DNA of 64,000 bases. It comes from Zopfochytrium polystomum. Taxonomy: Eukaryota; Chytridiomycota; Chytridiomycetes; Chytridiales; Chytridiaceae. The notes under the pieces are model-generated. The model saw nothing but the letters and a program-made list of their open reading frames with translations, searched no databases and was not told the origin of the DNA. Within the stretch, counting starts at the first letter, position 1. Each line of letters begins with the position of its first letter. Location of the stretch: assembly GCA_025765615.1 (NCBI GenBank), contig JAIVFJ010000176.1:1-64000 (forward strand), read 5' to 3'. The position numbers and the translations under genes are program-made. Below are positions 1-10,500 of this stretch, in pieces.

Positions 1-71
1 GGTGCTCCCATGCACCACAGTGTGAGGTGTTGCTCCTGCACACTGCTTACTGCAAAAACCCAAAATCTAAC
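1..71 (+). repeat. Left copy of a 71-bp inverted repeat, coding-derived
   Basis: Bases 1-71 are the exact reverse complement of 2513-2583. Read on the plus strand it encodes a Cys/His-rich peptide (CSHAPQCEVLLLHTAYCKN), and the reading frame stays open to about base 126. The same peptide is read on the minus strand from the right copy. The match stops abruptly at base 72. Its outer edge is cut by the window start, so the true length is unknown. It could be an element end or a duplicated exon of the decayed gene at 1943-2710. Confidence 0.85.
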
Positions 72-885
72 AAGAGCCAGGCTGCTGGCTTGGGGAAAAA
101 CGCTCTATCCATTTTAGCCAAATGAGTCTGGACTCAGGAGTCAAACTATGGAATATACTATTATTGCTGGGCTTACTTGACCCTGGCTAGGGACCTTAAC
201 TCACACATATTAACTGCTTCAGCTTTTATACACAGACATACTAACACACTACACCAGATCCCACATCACAGGAAATTCCACTGCCATACCTGAGTCTTCA
301 CCTCAATTGCATCACCTCTGATGAATTATCCTAACCAACTTCTCTGACAAAACGCAATGTTCCTTGAAAATAACTTTTGGCTCATTCCAAGGAGTATCAA
401 CGTTTATCTTTAAAGGACACTCAACACAAACACTTTTTCAGAGCAAACTATAAACAAGCTCAACCTTGCAAGATTGCTGAAGTTCCATTCTCATCTGAGA
501 TTCTTCCTTTGCTGAACCAAATCTAACTGACTCTAGATTTCAAACTGCTTCTTATAGAGTCACTCCAGAATAGCTATGTTCTTTGAATGCCTCATTCATT
601 CATGCAGTATAACCAGGATCTGGAAGCTTCAGAGATTGCCCTCAACCTTTGTAATCTGACCAGAAACTTTGTGGTTCTGGCTTGGATGTTAGACTTGACA
701 AAAACATTCTGCTGATTCTTTTACGAGGCAGAGTAGAAGACATCAGGCTAAGTCTTTGTTCCCTTTGCTTGCACTAACACTCTTCTACCAGCATTAAATT
801 CACCACAACATCACTTGGAGACTAAAGGCAAATCATCATCAAACAGTCAAGCTGTGGAAACATCTGGATATACTAACTCTCACTT
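72..885. other. AT-rich stretch without a recognisable gene
   Basis: No sustained coding frame, RNA gene or clean repeat was seen. The composition matches the transposon-derived block up to about 4.9 kb, so this is probably decayed repeat DNA. Confidence 0.5.
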
Positions 886-1335
886 ATGCTTTCTACCACT
901 AACTTTGTCTCTATCTTTATTCGCCCCTCTCGACCAACAAAAACAAAAATCAACCACCTCATAGTCAAACAGTCACAATTACCACATCATCAAACTATTC
1001 AATATGCAGCAGTCTCAGCAAATTCAGGAAAATCTTCAACAATTCATTACCGCAGATCAGCTTCAGAAACAACACCAACATCACCACTTTGCTCCATTCA
1101 GTCACCAGTCACCTTGAACCATCTTTGAACCTGAATTTTGCCAGTTGAACAGTTGAATTGGAATTGCTTTCAGTTTTCTGCAGTCTCAACAAAGTCAGAC
1201 AAAGCATCAACCATTCCCCACAGCAGAGTCACTCCAGAAAACAACAACTTCCTCCATTCGGTCAGCATTCAGCTTCAACAATCAGAATTGGAAGAAGTCA
1301 AACTGGAATTGGTAAAACGTATCAACCACATGTAA
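886..1335 (+). pseudogene. Q-rich degenerate open frames with a diverged tandem duplication
   Basis: A segment starting near 1008 recurs with divergence near 1180 (about 65 bp each, spacing about 172 bp). In one frame both copies give glutamine-rich peptides beginning around QSQQ, interrupted by stops. Gln-rich low-complexity sequence is common in Gag regions of Ty1/copia elements, and a copia pol remnant lies downstream. The assignment to the same element is an inference. I recognise no domain. Confidence 0.3.
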
Positions 1336-1942
1336 TCCATAGCGAAAGTGAATCGGATAACGGTGTACAGCTCTGGTGTTGGAGGTGACGGCACAACGGG
1401 CTGGATTCCGTGCTACTCGCAATTAACGTCACCACCCAGTGGGCCTTACTGGGAGCACTATAGGCATGACTGAGGAAGGCTGGACTGGGGTGGCAGACTG
1501 GCAATGTAAAATCAACTGAAGGCCCACGAACACCGAAGTCCCAGCTTGTAGGCTAGTGTGGCCTGGACCTGTGTCAGAGGAGGTGGAGTCCTGAGCAGGG
1601 AGCCCATTCCGCAAGGAGTACCAACCAGGAGACAGTTATTCTCCTGATGTGCCCAGGCGAGACGCGGGGGAAAGCGTTGAGGGCAAGCTGTGTATGGGGG
1701 GAGTGGTCGCCTCGCCTCATAGGGTACTGGGGGGAGCCCAGACCAGCATCGTGCAGAAGGCTCACCTGTGCAGAGTTTTGTCTCGTGCTGTCTTTTATGT
1801 GCAGGGTATCTTAGAAAATCTGAACTAATTTTCCCCTAAAGTTTCTTAAAGTTAAAACCATCACAAGTAGATCCTATTCCTCTACAACCACAAGACAAAC
1901 ATAACACTTTAAAATTAGGAATCCACCACAAACTTCTTACCT

Positions 1943-2710
1943 TCAGGCGAATTCCATCAGAACCACATCAGCTGTTGCCACCATCTGACAACGCTGCAAA
2001 GGGTACACATTCAGGCCAACTGTGTTTGACAAGCACACCTTGCCCAGACCCTTGTATATGTGCAGACAGCCTTTGAAGTTATTGAACAACTCACCAATGT
2101 CAACATAATCTGGAACAAATGGGACTACAAAGTCAAACTTTGTGAAGACAGCAGCATTGAGTGCTTCTATGCACGGCTCATGGCTAAGGGCCCCACTTAG
2201 TGTCACTGCATTGATATTCAGAATACTCACTCACCTTTTCTCCAAATCAATAGTCTTTTACTCACTGAAATGGCTGCCTGAATCAACTGGGACACTGACA
2301 CAGTTGATATCAGCAACACATACCTCAACAGCATATTTTATGTGCCAATCTGCATGGAACAGTTCATTACCACAACACTGAGTGCACGAGACAAACAGCC
2401 ACCCAAAACACTTCACCAAGTCTCTCATTCCCCTCCATTTAACCAACAAAAAATCCTTCCAATACTCTGCCCCACTATTTTCTGTTCACACTCGCTCCAT
2501 CAACTCATTAGCGTTAGATTTTGGGTTTTTGCAGTAAGCAGTGTGCAGGAGCAACACCTCACACTGTGGTGCATGGGAGCACCAACTGTGATGAGGATTT
2601 AGTGCATTTTTTGTCAGCTGGTCTTTGTCACAATTTTGTATAAAGCCAAACAGCACACATTGTACAACAGTGTCCCACCTCAGCTTCACCATCACAAGAG
2701 AGTAGTCCAC
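1943..2710 (-). pseudogene. Decayed multi-exon gene fragment, function unknown
   Basis: The minus strand carries protein-like segments separated by good splice motifs, for example a GTGAGT donor near 2240 and a TGCAG acceptor near 2205. The last segment (about 1943-2205) is an open frame with a plausible globular composition (SHEPCIEALNAAVFTKFD) ending in TGA at 1943-1945. Upstream segments include the Cys/His peptide of the right inverted-repeat copy (2583-2513), followed by a TGA and then another coding-like stretch. The interruption suggests a pseudogene or transposon gene. I do not recognise the family. Confidence 0.35.
2513..2583 (-). repeat. Right copy of the 71-bp inverted repeat
   Basis: Exact reverse complement of bases 1-71. 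On the minus strand it sits inside an open frame that starts at 2710 and encodes the same Cys/His-rich peptide as the left copy. The two copies bracket about 2.4 kb. Confidence 0.85.
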
Positions 2711-3297
2711 CAGAGTAGTTTACCACCATCCACCAACAGCAGCTGTCATTACTTTCATCCAAATTTGTGACCCATCCCAATCACCCAGTAGAGATCAGTG
2801 AAAAACACCGAGAGAACTCGCAGAACGGAGCAACACACTTGAAAAGCGTACAGAACGAGCAAACAGAGGCAGTGCCACTTGCCTCCACCACTCCCACACT
2901 ACCAACTCGCTCAGTTTTCGTCCCCCCACCATTCCACCACGTCTAAAGCAATTTTAACACTGGGGAAGACGTTTTTTGACAGTCGTTTTTCGCTGCAGCA
3001 GCGTCGCAGAGCATTTTGCAGCACTCATCCACAACATCAGCCACCTGATAACATCGAATTTCGAGAGTTTACTACTCCTTTAGTTCTATCTACTCGCCAA
3101 ACGTCGCAATCCTCGACTGCTTCCTCGCTGCATAACAGCTGTCCGCGTTTTTGAACGAATTTAGTACTCAATTAGCACCAAACTTCACCCAATCGATCGA
3201 AATTCGTTGCCTGCAACTTCCCACATTCACAACTCAGCCAAAACCCAACCAAATCGCTTAAAACCAATTTTTCTGCATTCAGCAACTTCTGATCTAC

Positions 3298-4291
3298 GTG
3301 GGGCAACTCAGTGATTCTCCAAATTCGTCTTTGGCCTCGTGGAATATTGGCTTTTGCAGCTGCATTTCGGCCCATCTAGTCACTCATTTTTGCTCCACAA
3401 ATGTGACAAGTCAGCTTTTCTCACACCAACTCATCACCAGCCGTTGTGGCAGTTCCCAAACATTCCCTATAGTTATACTCAGCAGAAATCCAGCATGCGT
3501 GTTGCCAAAGAAGGACCAATTCTTACTTGTGAAGGATTCGGCACAGCCCTCATACCACTCACTCGCGAACAATATCACACTCATAATTGAAGGAGCCCAA
3601 TATGCCCCAGAATGTCCTGTCAACTTAGTTGCTGATCAGGACCTACAGCTATGTGGCTTCTTCCATCTTGCATGAGACTTTCAACCTGGTACTATTTATT
3701 GCAGCAGTCCCGAGGAAGGAGATCCAGCCGTTCTTCAAATGATTCTCAGACATGGTCTCCAATGGCTCCTAACAGCAGCAAACCCCAACTTCAACTACAG
3801 CAAACAATTTATTGCACACTGCGCCAGTAAATTTTACAACCTCTTCAGCTCTGCAGAACCAGTTGATACTCTCAGTATACGCACAGCCTTTCTCAATAGC
3901 AAAGCTCCAAACACTCAGCGCATGCATGAACGTCTCAGCCATATCCCTTATGCAAGACTACAAGCAATGAAGGAGTGCCGTACACGTGCTGACTTTCCTG
4001 ATATTAAGCTGGACTTGCCTTGAAGAACCGTGTAAGGTCTCCATTATTGCCAAACAGACTCGTGCTGCTATTCCACATACAGATTCTCCAGATAAACGAC
4101 CAGGCGAACATTTAGCCTTTGATCTAGTGGAAGTCAAACAAAGTTTCGAGGACAATGTGGCTTTGCTCTCATTGCTATTGACTATGCAAGTAATTGTCTC
4201 TGGTCGACAAACCTTCGGAGAAAGCCAGAAGCACTACCAGAGGCCATTAAGATCATCCAACTATTGGAGACAGTTAGGGATGTTCGTGTGA
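3298..4291 (+). mobile_element. Degenerate Ty1/copia pol remnant (protease end to integrase start)
   Basis: The first part ends with a copia-like segment after the protease (YAPECPVNLVADQDLQ, about 3597-3647). A second frame from 3739 carries the GAG-pre-integrase signature (MHERLSHIPYARLQAM). A third frame from about 3986 continues with a zinc-binding-like region and the beginning of the integrase core (GEHLAFDLVEVKQ). Frame changes and stops near 3675 and 4023 show that it is not translatable as one polyprotein. No reverse transcriptase or RNase H follows, so the element is truncated or deleted inside integrase. Family-level assignment rests on motif order. Confidence 0.65.
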
Positions 4292-4707
4292 TGGTGGGGA
4301 ACTGAATTCGCTTGTTTTTAACTGTTTCTGTGCATATAGGTGGCAAAACACCATATCACTAAATCCTAATTTGTTGTGCCCTGTTGAAAATGAGTAAGTA
4401 TTATTTAAAGGGCACAGGGGCAGTTGTTAGTGGTGCAGGTCCCCAAAAACTGAAATGCCTGTGTTGATGTTCATGGAATGATGGATCCTGAAAGAATGTG
4501 CAGAGGAATATTGCAGACTCAAAGCATTTAGAGATGAGTAACAGGACTGACAGGAGACTGCATGGCTGTATGTTGAGAGGATAGAGGCAGTTACTTTGAT
4601 GCATATCAAAAGAGAAGAGCAAAACACTTAGCAGATTGATTATTAGTTGATGGAGCTAGTTGGTTTTTGAGGACCTCTGCTGTTTGTTGTTCAATTGATA
4701 TGGAGAG

Positions 4708-4913
4708 TGTTGAGATTCGACCCACGGGGTACACCACGCCTGTTACTGATGATCCCTTTGAGAACTCCATCCAATCACATTGGATGGGTGTTTGAAGGGC
4801 TCAGTAGATTCAATACTTGAATGGGGCGCTCAGAAGGGCTAATCTGTTCTCAATAAAAGAGATAGGCAAAGGCGGCTGTTGTTCTAGCTTTGTTCATCCT
4901 ACCGGTAGGAACA
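4708..4913 (+). repeat. Candidate copia LTR (solo or 3' LTR)
   Basis: The 206-bp segment begins TGTTGA and ends GGAACA, giving the TG...CA ends with a 4-base TGTT/AACA inversion typical of LTRs. It follows a purine-rich stretch (atggagag) and contains AATAAA near 4854. It lies about 420 bp downstream of the copia pol remnant in the same orientation. I found no second copy in the window, so the boundaries are provisional. Confidence 0.45.
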
Positions 4914-5300
4914 ATGCAATTAGAACATGCACAAAAATGCTCAAACTACGCACTCTGCACATGTAACACAGCACAGCAAGCATTCAGAAGCAGTGTACCA
5001 CTGCCCCATGCATCGGAATTCCGCTTCCTGATCTGGAATTCCGCTCTCTGCATCGGAATTCCAGGTTTCCAGCTATGCTGTGCAATGTGAGCAATGCAAC
5101 AGGCATTTAGGAATCAGGGATTGCACCAATCACTGCATTTCTAAAAGTGAGATAAACACTGAGCTCACCAGAGATTGCACCAATCATTGGATTTCTAAAA
5201 ACAAGGAAAAAAAGCGGCTTGTTTCCCAAACAAGCTTCCTGATTTGGAAACATCCAAACCAATTTACAAGCAACTGTTTCTCAAACAAGCTGTAAATTGG
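4914..5300. repeat. Short direct and inverted repeats
   Basis: Two diverged copies of a motif beginning GATTGCACCAATCA occur near 5119 and 5172. Around 5022-5065 three copies of a short GGAATTCC-type motif are clustered. At about 5258-5301 a hairpin has arms CCAATTTACA and TGTAAATTGG. No gene is visible. Confidence 0.55.
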
Positions 5301-5534
5301 TTCCTGGTGGTACTCAGCCCAGACAAAGTGCTCAGCCCAAGGTGGTACTCAGCCCTGGCTGGTACTTAGCCCAGGGTGGTGCACAGCCCAGGCTGGTACT
5401 CAGCGCTGGGTGGTGCTCAGCCCAGGCTGGTACTTAGACCTGGTTGGTACTCAGCCCTGAGTGATGCCCAGCCCTGGGTGGTACTCAGCCCTGAATGGGT
5501 GCTTAGCCCAGGCTGGGGGTTGGTGCTCAGCCTG
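5301..5534 (+). repeat. Degenerate minisatellite, unit about 20 bp (TGGTACTCAGCCC-like)
   Basis: About a dozen imperfect copies of a unit like GGTACTCAGCCCAGGCTGGT run head to tail. Variants include TGGTGCTCAGCCC and TGGTACTTAGCCC. The region is open in one frame only because the unit lacks stops. Confidence 0.8.
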
Positions 5535-5803
5535 TTTTATCTCATTTCTGTGGCTCATAAACGATGGTGATAAAGAAGAGGGAATTGGGAAGATGACTGG
5601 GAGATTTGGTGGTTGAAGAGAAGTAGTAGTTGTACTGGAGAGGTGAAGGGGCAAATGTTCTCAAAGACAGAATTGCAGAGATAAAGAATGAGTAATATAC
5701 GTTGCAATTGTAGTCAAAGTAGGCAAAGCCGGAGTCAGAGTTCCCAAAAGGGAAGGTTGGAGAAGGCAGCATCAAGGTTTATTGTCAGAGGGGCAAAAGC
5801 CAG

Positions 5804-5836
<33 letters not shown>

Positions 5837-6539
5837 ACAGTAGGGTTGGAACTGAAAGTGAAGGATAACGGGCCAAGCAAACATTCTGAGAGGCAAATCT
5901 TGAGTATAAGCAATCTGGAGATGGCCTATTTGCAGGAACCCTTGTGATTGTGAGAACAATGAGAGATGAGGTGGGTCAATGAGGAATGCTGATGAAGGGA
6001 AGTTGTGATGGAGCAAAGTGGCAACACAAATGGTGACAGGCCTTCTGAAGTGGAAAGATGAATGGTGACAGGAGGCTGCGAGTCTGCTGGGAGGGGTGGC
6101 ATGGTGGCAATGAGGTGGGGGAGATCTGAGGATGACTGTCAGAAGGGCAAGAGCTAGGGTAGATCATGTCCTAGATGCAGACGGCAAGGAGGTCGATTGG
6201 AAGAAGTTTAATTGAAGTGAGAAGTGGCAGCAGAGGTGTCGACAAGGCACAAGTGCTCAACGACAAGAAGTCAGATGGAAGCCAGATGGGTGAGACAGAA
6301 ATGATGTGGCAGGCGACAACGAAAGTGGGGAGCGATAGGCCACGTGATCGAGGAAATAGCAGTGGCTGCCGATCTTTATCAGCGAGGTGGCTTGGATTCT
6401 GGGGATGCGGAGGAGGGACACGAGTGTGTAGCGATTGGATCGAGACGACGGCAGGAAACACCAATGTTATTGGTCAGCGGCGGTGGCAAGTTGACTGGGG
6501 ACTGGCAGTGGAGTTTTTAAAGACGGCAATTGCGGCAAG
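5535..6539. other. Purine-rich non-coding stretch with a 29-nt poly-A run
   Basis: The plus strand is rich in A and G, with a poly-A run at 5806-5834. The open frames on the minus strand (pyrimidine-rich, Pro/Ser/Leu-heavy) reflect composition only. No gene, RNA gene or element end was recognised. Confidence 0.5.
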
Positions 6540-7165
6540 TAGTGAAGGTGATAACTTTGCGATTGCGGCCTTCATCTGCGATTGCGACTCAAGAGGGCAA
6601 TTGTGGTCCGGCAGCAATCTGGTGGCGATCTGGCAGCGATTGGCAAGGTGATCTTCGCAGTGTTGTTGCTGGCAATCGCGATCCAGCAGGGCAGTTCCAA
6701 TCTGGTGGCGATCTGGCAACAGCAAGGCGACTGCAACGGCGGTGGTGGGGGTTGCCAGATCAGAGTCAACTGGGAATGGGGCGTGACGCCCAAGTAGTCG
6801 ATAATCGATGAGACAGCGATCGAGATCAGGCAGTGGTCTGGCGTTGATCTGGCGGCAGCAAGGCAGTGGCAAGGCAGCAACGCTGATTGATGGAGTGGGC
6901 TGCGGTGGTGATGAGAGGTTGATTTGGCTTCTGCAGTCTTGTGATCGCGATCTGGCGGCAATCTGGGGGCAATCTGGCGTCGATCTAGCAGTGCAGCGCC
7001 AGTCGATCCTGCAATGGCGACGCTGTCAAATTCCACTGGCGATTGCGATTCAACAGGGCAATCGCGATCTGGCAGCAATCTGGCAGCGATCTGACAGCGA
7101 TCTGGCAATGGCAAGGCAGCGGCAACGCAGCGGCAAGGCGGTGGAGGGCAGTGGCAAGGCGGTGG
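6540..7165. repeat. GC-rich minisatellite built on GCGATCTGGCAG-like units
   Basis: Imperfect copies of an 11-12 bp unit (GCRATCTGGCRG) and a longer higher-order unit containing CAATCGCGATC fill the stretch. Examples lie at 6620-6660, 6690-6725, 6940-6990 and 7050-7120. Both strands are open in several frames (minus-strand peptides with recurring LLPDR) because the unit lacks stops. I reject these as genes. Confidence 0.75.
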
Positions 7166-7524
7166 TGAAAGGTCTGCTTAAACTGCGGAAAAAGTTTAGG
7201 GTAGCCAGAAACTACCGTCCCTCATTCTCAACCGACAGGCCACGGTCTGGACGTCTGTCTCCAAGCCGAAATCCCAGCCCAGGGTTCGAGCTGCCATTCC
7301 TGCGTGGCAATATACCTTTTCCAGTTGCGAGCAATAATTAAAAAAAAAACAAAAAAAAAAAAAAAAAAAAAACGACACGACCTGACTTGACAGAACTGCA
7401 AGAAAGGGAGAGAAGCCGATGTTTTCTGCCCCCGCGTCGTCATCGCCCCCCCACCTCCACCAAAGAAGGTCTAGTTGTGTGCATCGACAAAGACTTAGAT
7501 TACATAATCTTCTTTTCGCCATTT
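7166..7524. other. 3' flank of SKI2 with a poly-A/T tract
   Basis: Holds an A-rich tract at about 7339-7371, which would read as poly-T downstream of the minus-strand SKI2 stop. No other gene is supported. Confidence 0.5.
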
Positions 7525-10500
7525 TCAAAAGTACAGCGAAGCAGCAAAAACAATGTCGCGGCGTATCGACTCTGCGGCGAGCTCCATCTTGCGGTACAGC
7601 CCCACGTCGCCGATCGTCCTCGCGCCGCCGCGGACCTCGCGACACGTCTCGTCCAACCGTACAATGCACCGCACAATCGAGCCTGTTGGGGTTAGGGGGG
7701 GATTGAGAAGGTTTCATTGCACAACGAAGGGAAACCAGGTTTACAGGCCGTTGCTCTCGATGAGAAGGATTACCTTCAAGTACGTCGGTTAGGTCTGTAA
7801 TGTCTTTAAAAGACATGCCACGCGCCCACTCGTACACGACCTCCACCAATCCAAACCGAAGCCCTTCGAGCGCCTCTTGCGAACCGCCCACGTTCAGTCC
7901 GCAAGCCTTTTGCACGTCGTGGACTCGCAGCGCGATCTTCTTGATTTCCTCGATGCCCTGGATAGACGTAACAAACATAAGCAAGAAAAAAAACTAAAGG
8001 TTATACTGCACACGAAATCGAGGCCAGCATCGTTTGCACCATTTACCTTTTGGAGCTTGGGCGTCAACATTGGTTCGCTCTGGCTCTTCTCTTGGAACAC
8101 AAAGCACGACAGCAGCGCGACAATCTCGGCGGGGTCGTAGTCCACGAGAAAGTTGTCCAGGATCAGTTCCGTGAGGATCAGCTCGTCTGCCGTGTTGATC
8201 TTTTGTGGAGATGGGTTGTCTGTTTAGCCGTTTTTGCCAAACATGGCAGAGAAAGGAGACTGCACGCAAAACCGCACCTCGCATGCAACGCGGCCCTTCA
8301 GCTGGACCGTTCCCGCCTCATCGATGAATTTAGTGTCTTGAGCACGTCCACCCTCTGGTGGTAGTCTGGGAGAAGTTCAAGGTTTTGGTCCGAAATTGCG
8401 AACGACAGCTCCGCGAGCTTTGTTCGAATTACTTGCTCGCGGTGGATCATTCCGTACTGCCGTGAGGAATTCGGGATAGAGAGCAGCGTCAATATTAGCC
8501 AAATGGCCGGTGAAGGAGACCAATCAACGGTTTGCGATCAGATCTTACGTGTTCGATCAGGTCGGGACACTTTGAGCATTGGTATCCAGAGAGACTCCTA
8601 ATAAGCCTGGCTCTCTCTTTTAACCACTCTTGGAATTCGAGCTCGCGTATTTTTGACCAGTCCTCCTCGAGAATTTGGTCTGATGCGTTGAAAGGAATTT
8701 GGTGTTGGCGACGAAGAGGTGAGGGGAAGTAGTTCAGTAAAGCGATACGAGGGAGCTCAACCTGGAGACGGGTGCCACACCTGCTTGTGCCATCTCTTCT
8801 GCTTGTCCCAGTAGCGCTTCACTCACACGGGAAATTTCGGTCGCATCCCTTTTACCCACTGCTTCCGTGTCAACCTTGGCAAACAAAGAGGGTGAGTCAG
8901 CAAGTTTAGTTTCTTTGCGTCCTTGACTATCCTTGACGTACCCGCATTGTGAACCTGGTTATGATGGCAAGGTCTGAGTACGCAAGGGACACAACTTCCG
9001 TGTTTCGTCGATTCTTTGGCGGTATTAAAACCCTGTTTGCTGGTAACGGTGCCGCGTCTTTGGGGACGGAAAAGAAATTTGCGGAAGAAAGGGAGGTTGA
9101 GATGGATCTCTTTGGAACTTTCACAATACCTCCACTCTCTGGGCCTAACTTTTCGACGACGGCGAGCACTCGAAACGCATTCCGCCCCATCGTTGCTTCT
9201 CGTCGAATACTTTCACTAGTTCCGATTGCAGCGGACGGAGGCACCGACCCGGCCTTGACAATGACCCCAATACAGTTACGGTAAAATCCGTTGTTGATCA
9301 CGACGATTCTGCCAACCGTTGCTGCCTTGATACCAACTGGATGTCGCATCAAGCGCTCTCGGAGTTGGTGGCCCAGCAATACGGCGTTGACGGAGGCGGA
9401 GTAGTAGCGTTCGATATCTGGGGTGCAGATGGCACAAGTTAGACGCGGAAGAGTTGAAAGAGCTTGTTGGTTCTAGGGCATTACAGTAGAAGTCGGGTCA
9501 GATAAGTCAAATGGCAAACCAATGCGTAGACTTGCCTCCTCCAGTCGCTTTTGCTGCTCTGGAAGCATTTTCTGCGCAGAGTTTTCCGAAAAGCTTCTCT
9601 TGATCATCTCCTCCACTTTCAACGCCTCTACGCGGAGAAGATTGAGAATCATGGTGTAAGTAAGGCGGAACTGGCTTTCCAGCTTTGTGGGCATTCCAAG
9701 TATCATTTGGGATAGCCGCAGTTGCTTTGGAAAGTGAAAGGCGTCAAATCGGTGGATTTGACGACCGAACGAGCTTATGTACCTCTGGAACGTCGTCGCT
9801 ACATGCGATAATTACAACACCGGTGTCGTCAAGGCCACGGCGACCGGCCCGGCCAGACATTTGCGTGTACTCGCCTGTGAAATTTTAGTCTTTTTACCTT
9901 TCAGGGACGAAACTTGCCTGGAAGCAAATCTCTGAAGCTCCGACCGTCGTGCTTTCGTATAGAAGAGAAGACAACGGCTCTTGCCGGAGCATTGACACCC
10001 ATTGCAAACGTCTCCGTTGCAAACAAAACCTTGACCAGGCCGCGAGTGAAAAGAATTTCGACCATCTCCTTGACGATTGGGAGGAGGCCGCCGTGGTGGA
10101 CGGCAATGCCGCGTGAAAGCAGGTCACGAATGCGAAGAACTTGAGGAAGCTGTTTGTCGGTTCCTTTTCAAAGGTTGGAAACTAAGCGAAGAGGCCGACG
10201 ATCACAAATCCAACGAACCTTTTAACTTGTCAATGCTCTTTTCAATGAAGACGTGTATTTGACTCTTCTCTGCAGACCCTGACGTAAGATCTAGGTTGAC
10301 CAGCGCGCTGGCGTAGTCTTCGCACTTTCTCTTGGAGAAAGTGAACACAATGACAGGCAGCAGCGTTTTCTTCTTGAGAAGCCCGATGAGTTGGGTGTAC
10401 ATATTCCGGTCCTGGAAAACGATTGATTTGTACGGCAGTTGCAATGAGGAAGGGGACTTACGGAAAGGTCGCGAGAAAAGGAATTTGGTCCGCCTCCGCC

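Noticed and set aside
4914..5300. Possible CRISPR-like spaced direct repeats
   Set aside because: Only two or three diverged copies with irregular spacing, in a eukaryotic setting.
5376..5570. Trp/Leu/Ser repeat peptide ORF
   Set aside because: Translation of the 20-bp minisatellite at 5301-5534.
7270..7300. GGTTCGAGCTGCC resembling a tRNA B box
   Set aside because: No A box at the right distance and no cloverleaf could be drawn on either strand.
6175..7341. Overlapping ORFs of 158-180 codons on both strands
   Set aside because: Produced by the stop-free minisatellite unit; no start context or conserved motif.
9875..9900. Alternative GT donor (AAAGGTAAAA) for the short SKI2 intron
   Set aside because: Using it leaves an in-frame TGA before the donor; the GC donor gives the conserved sequence.
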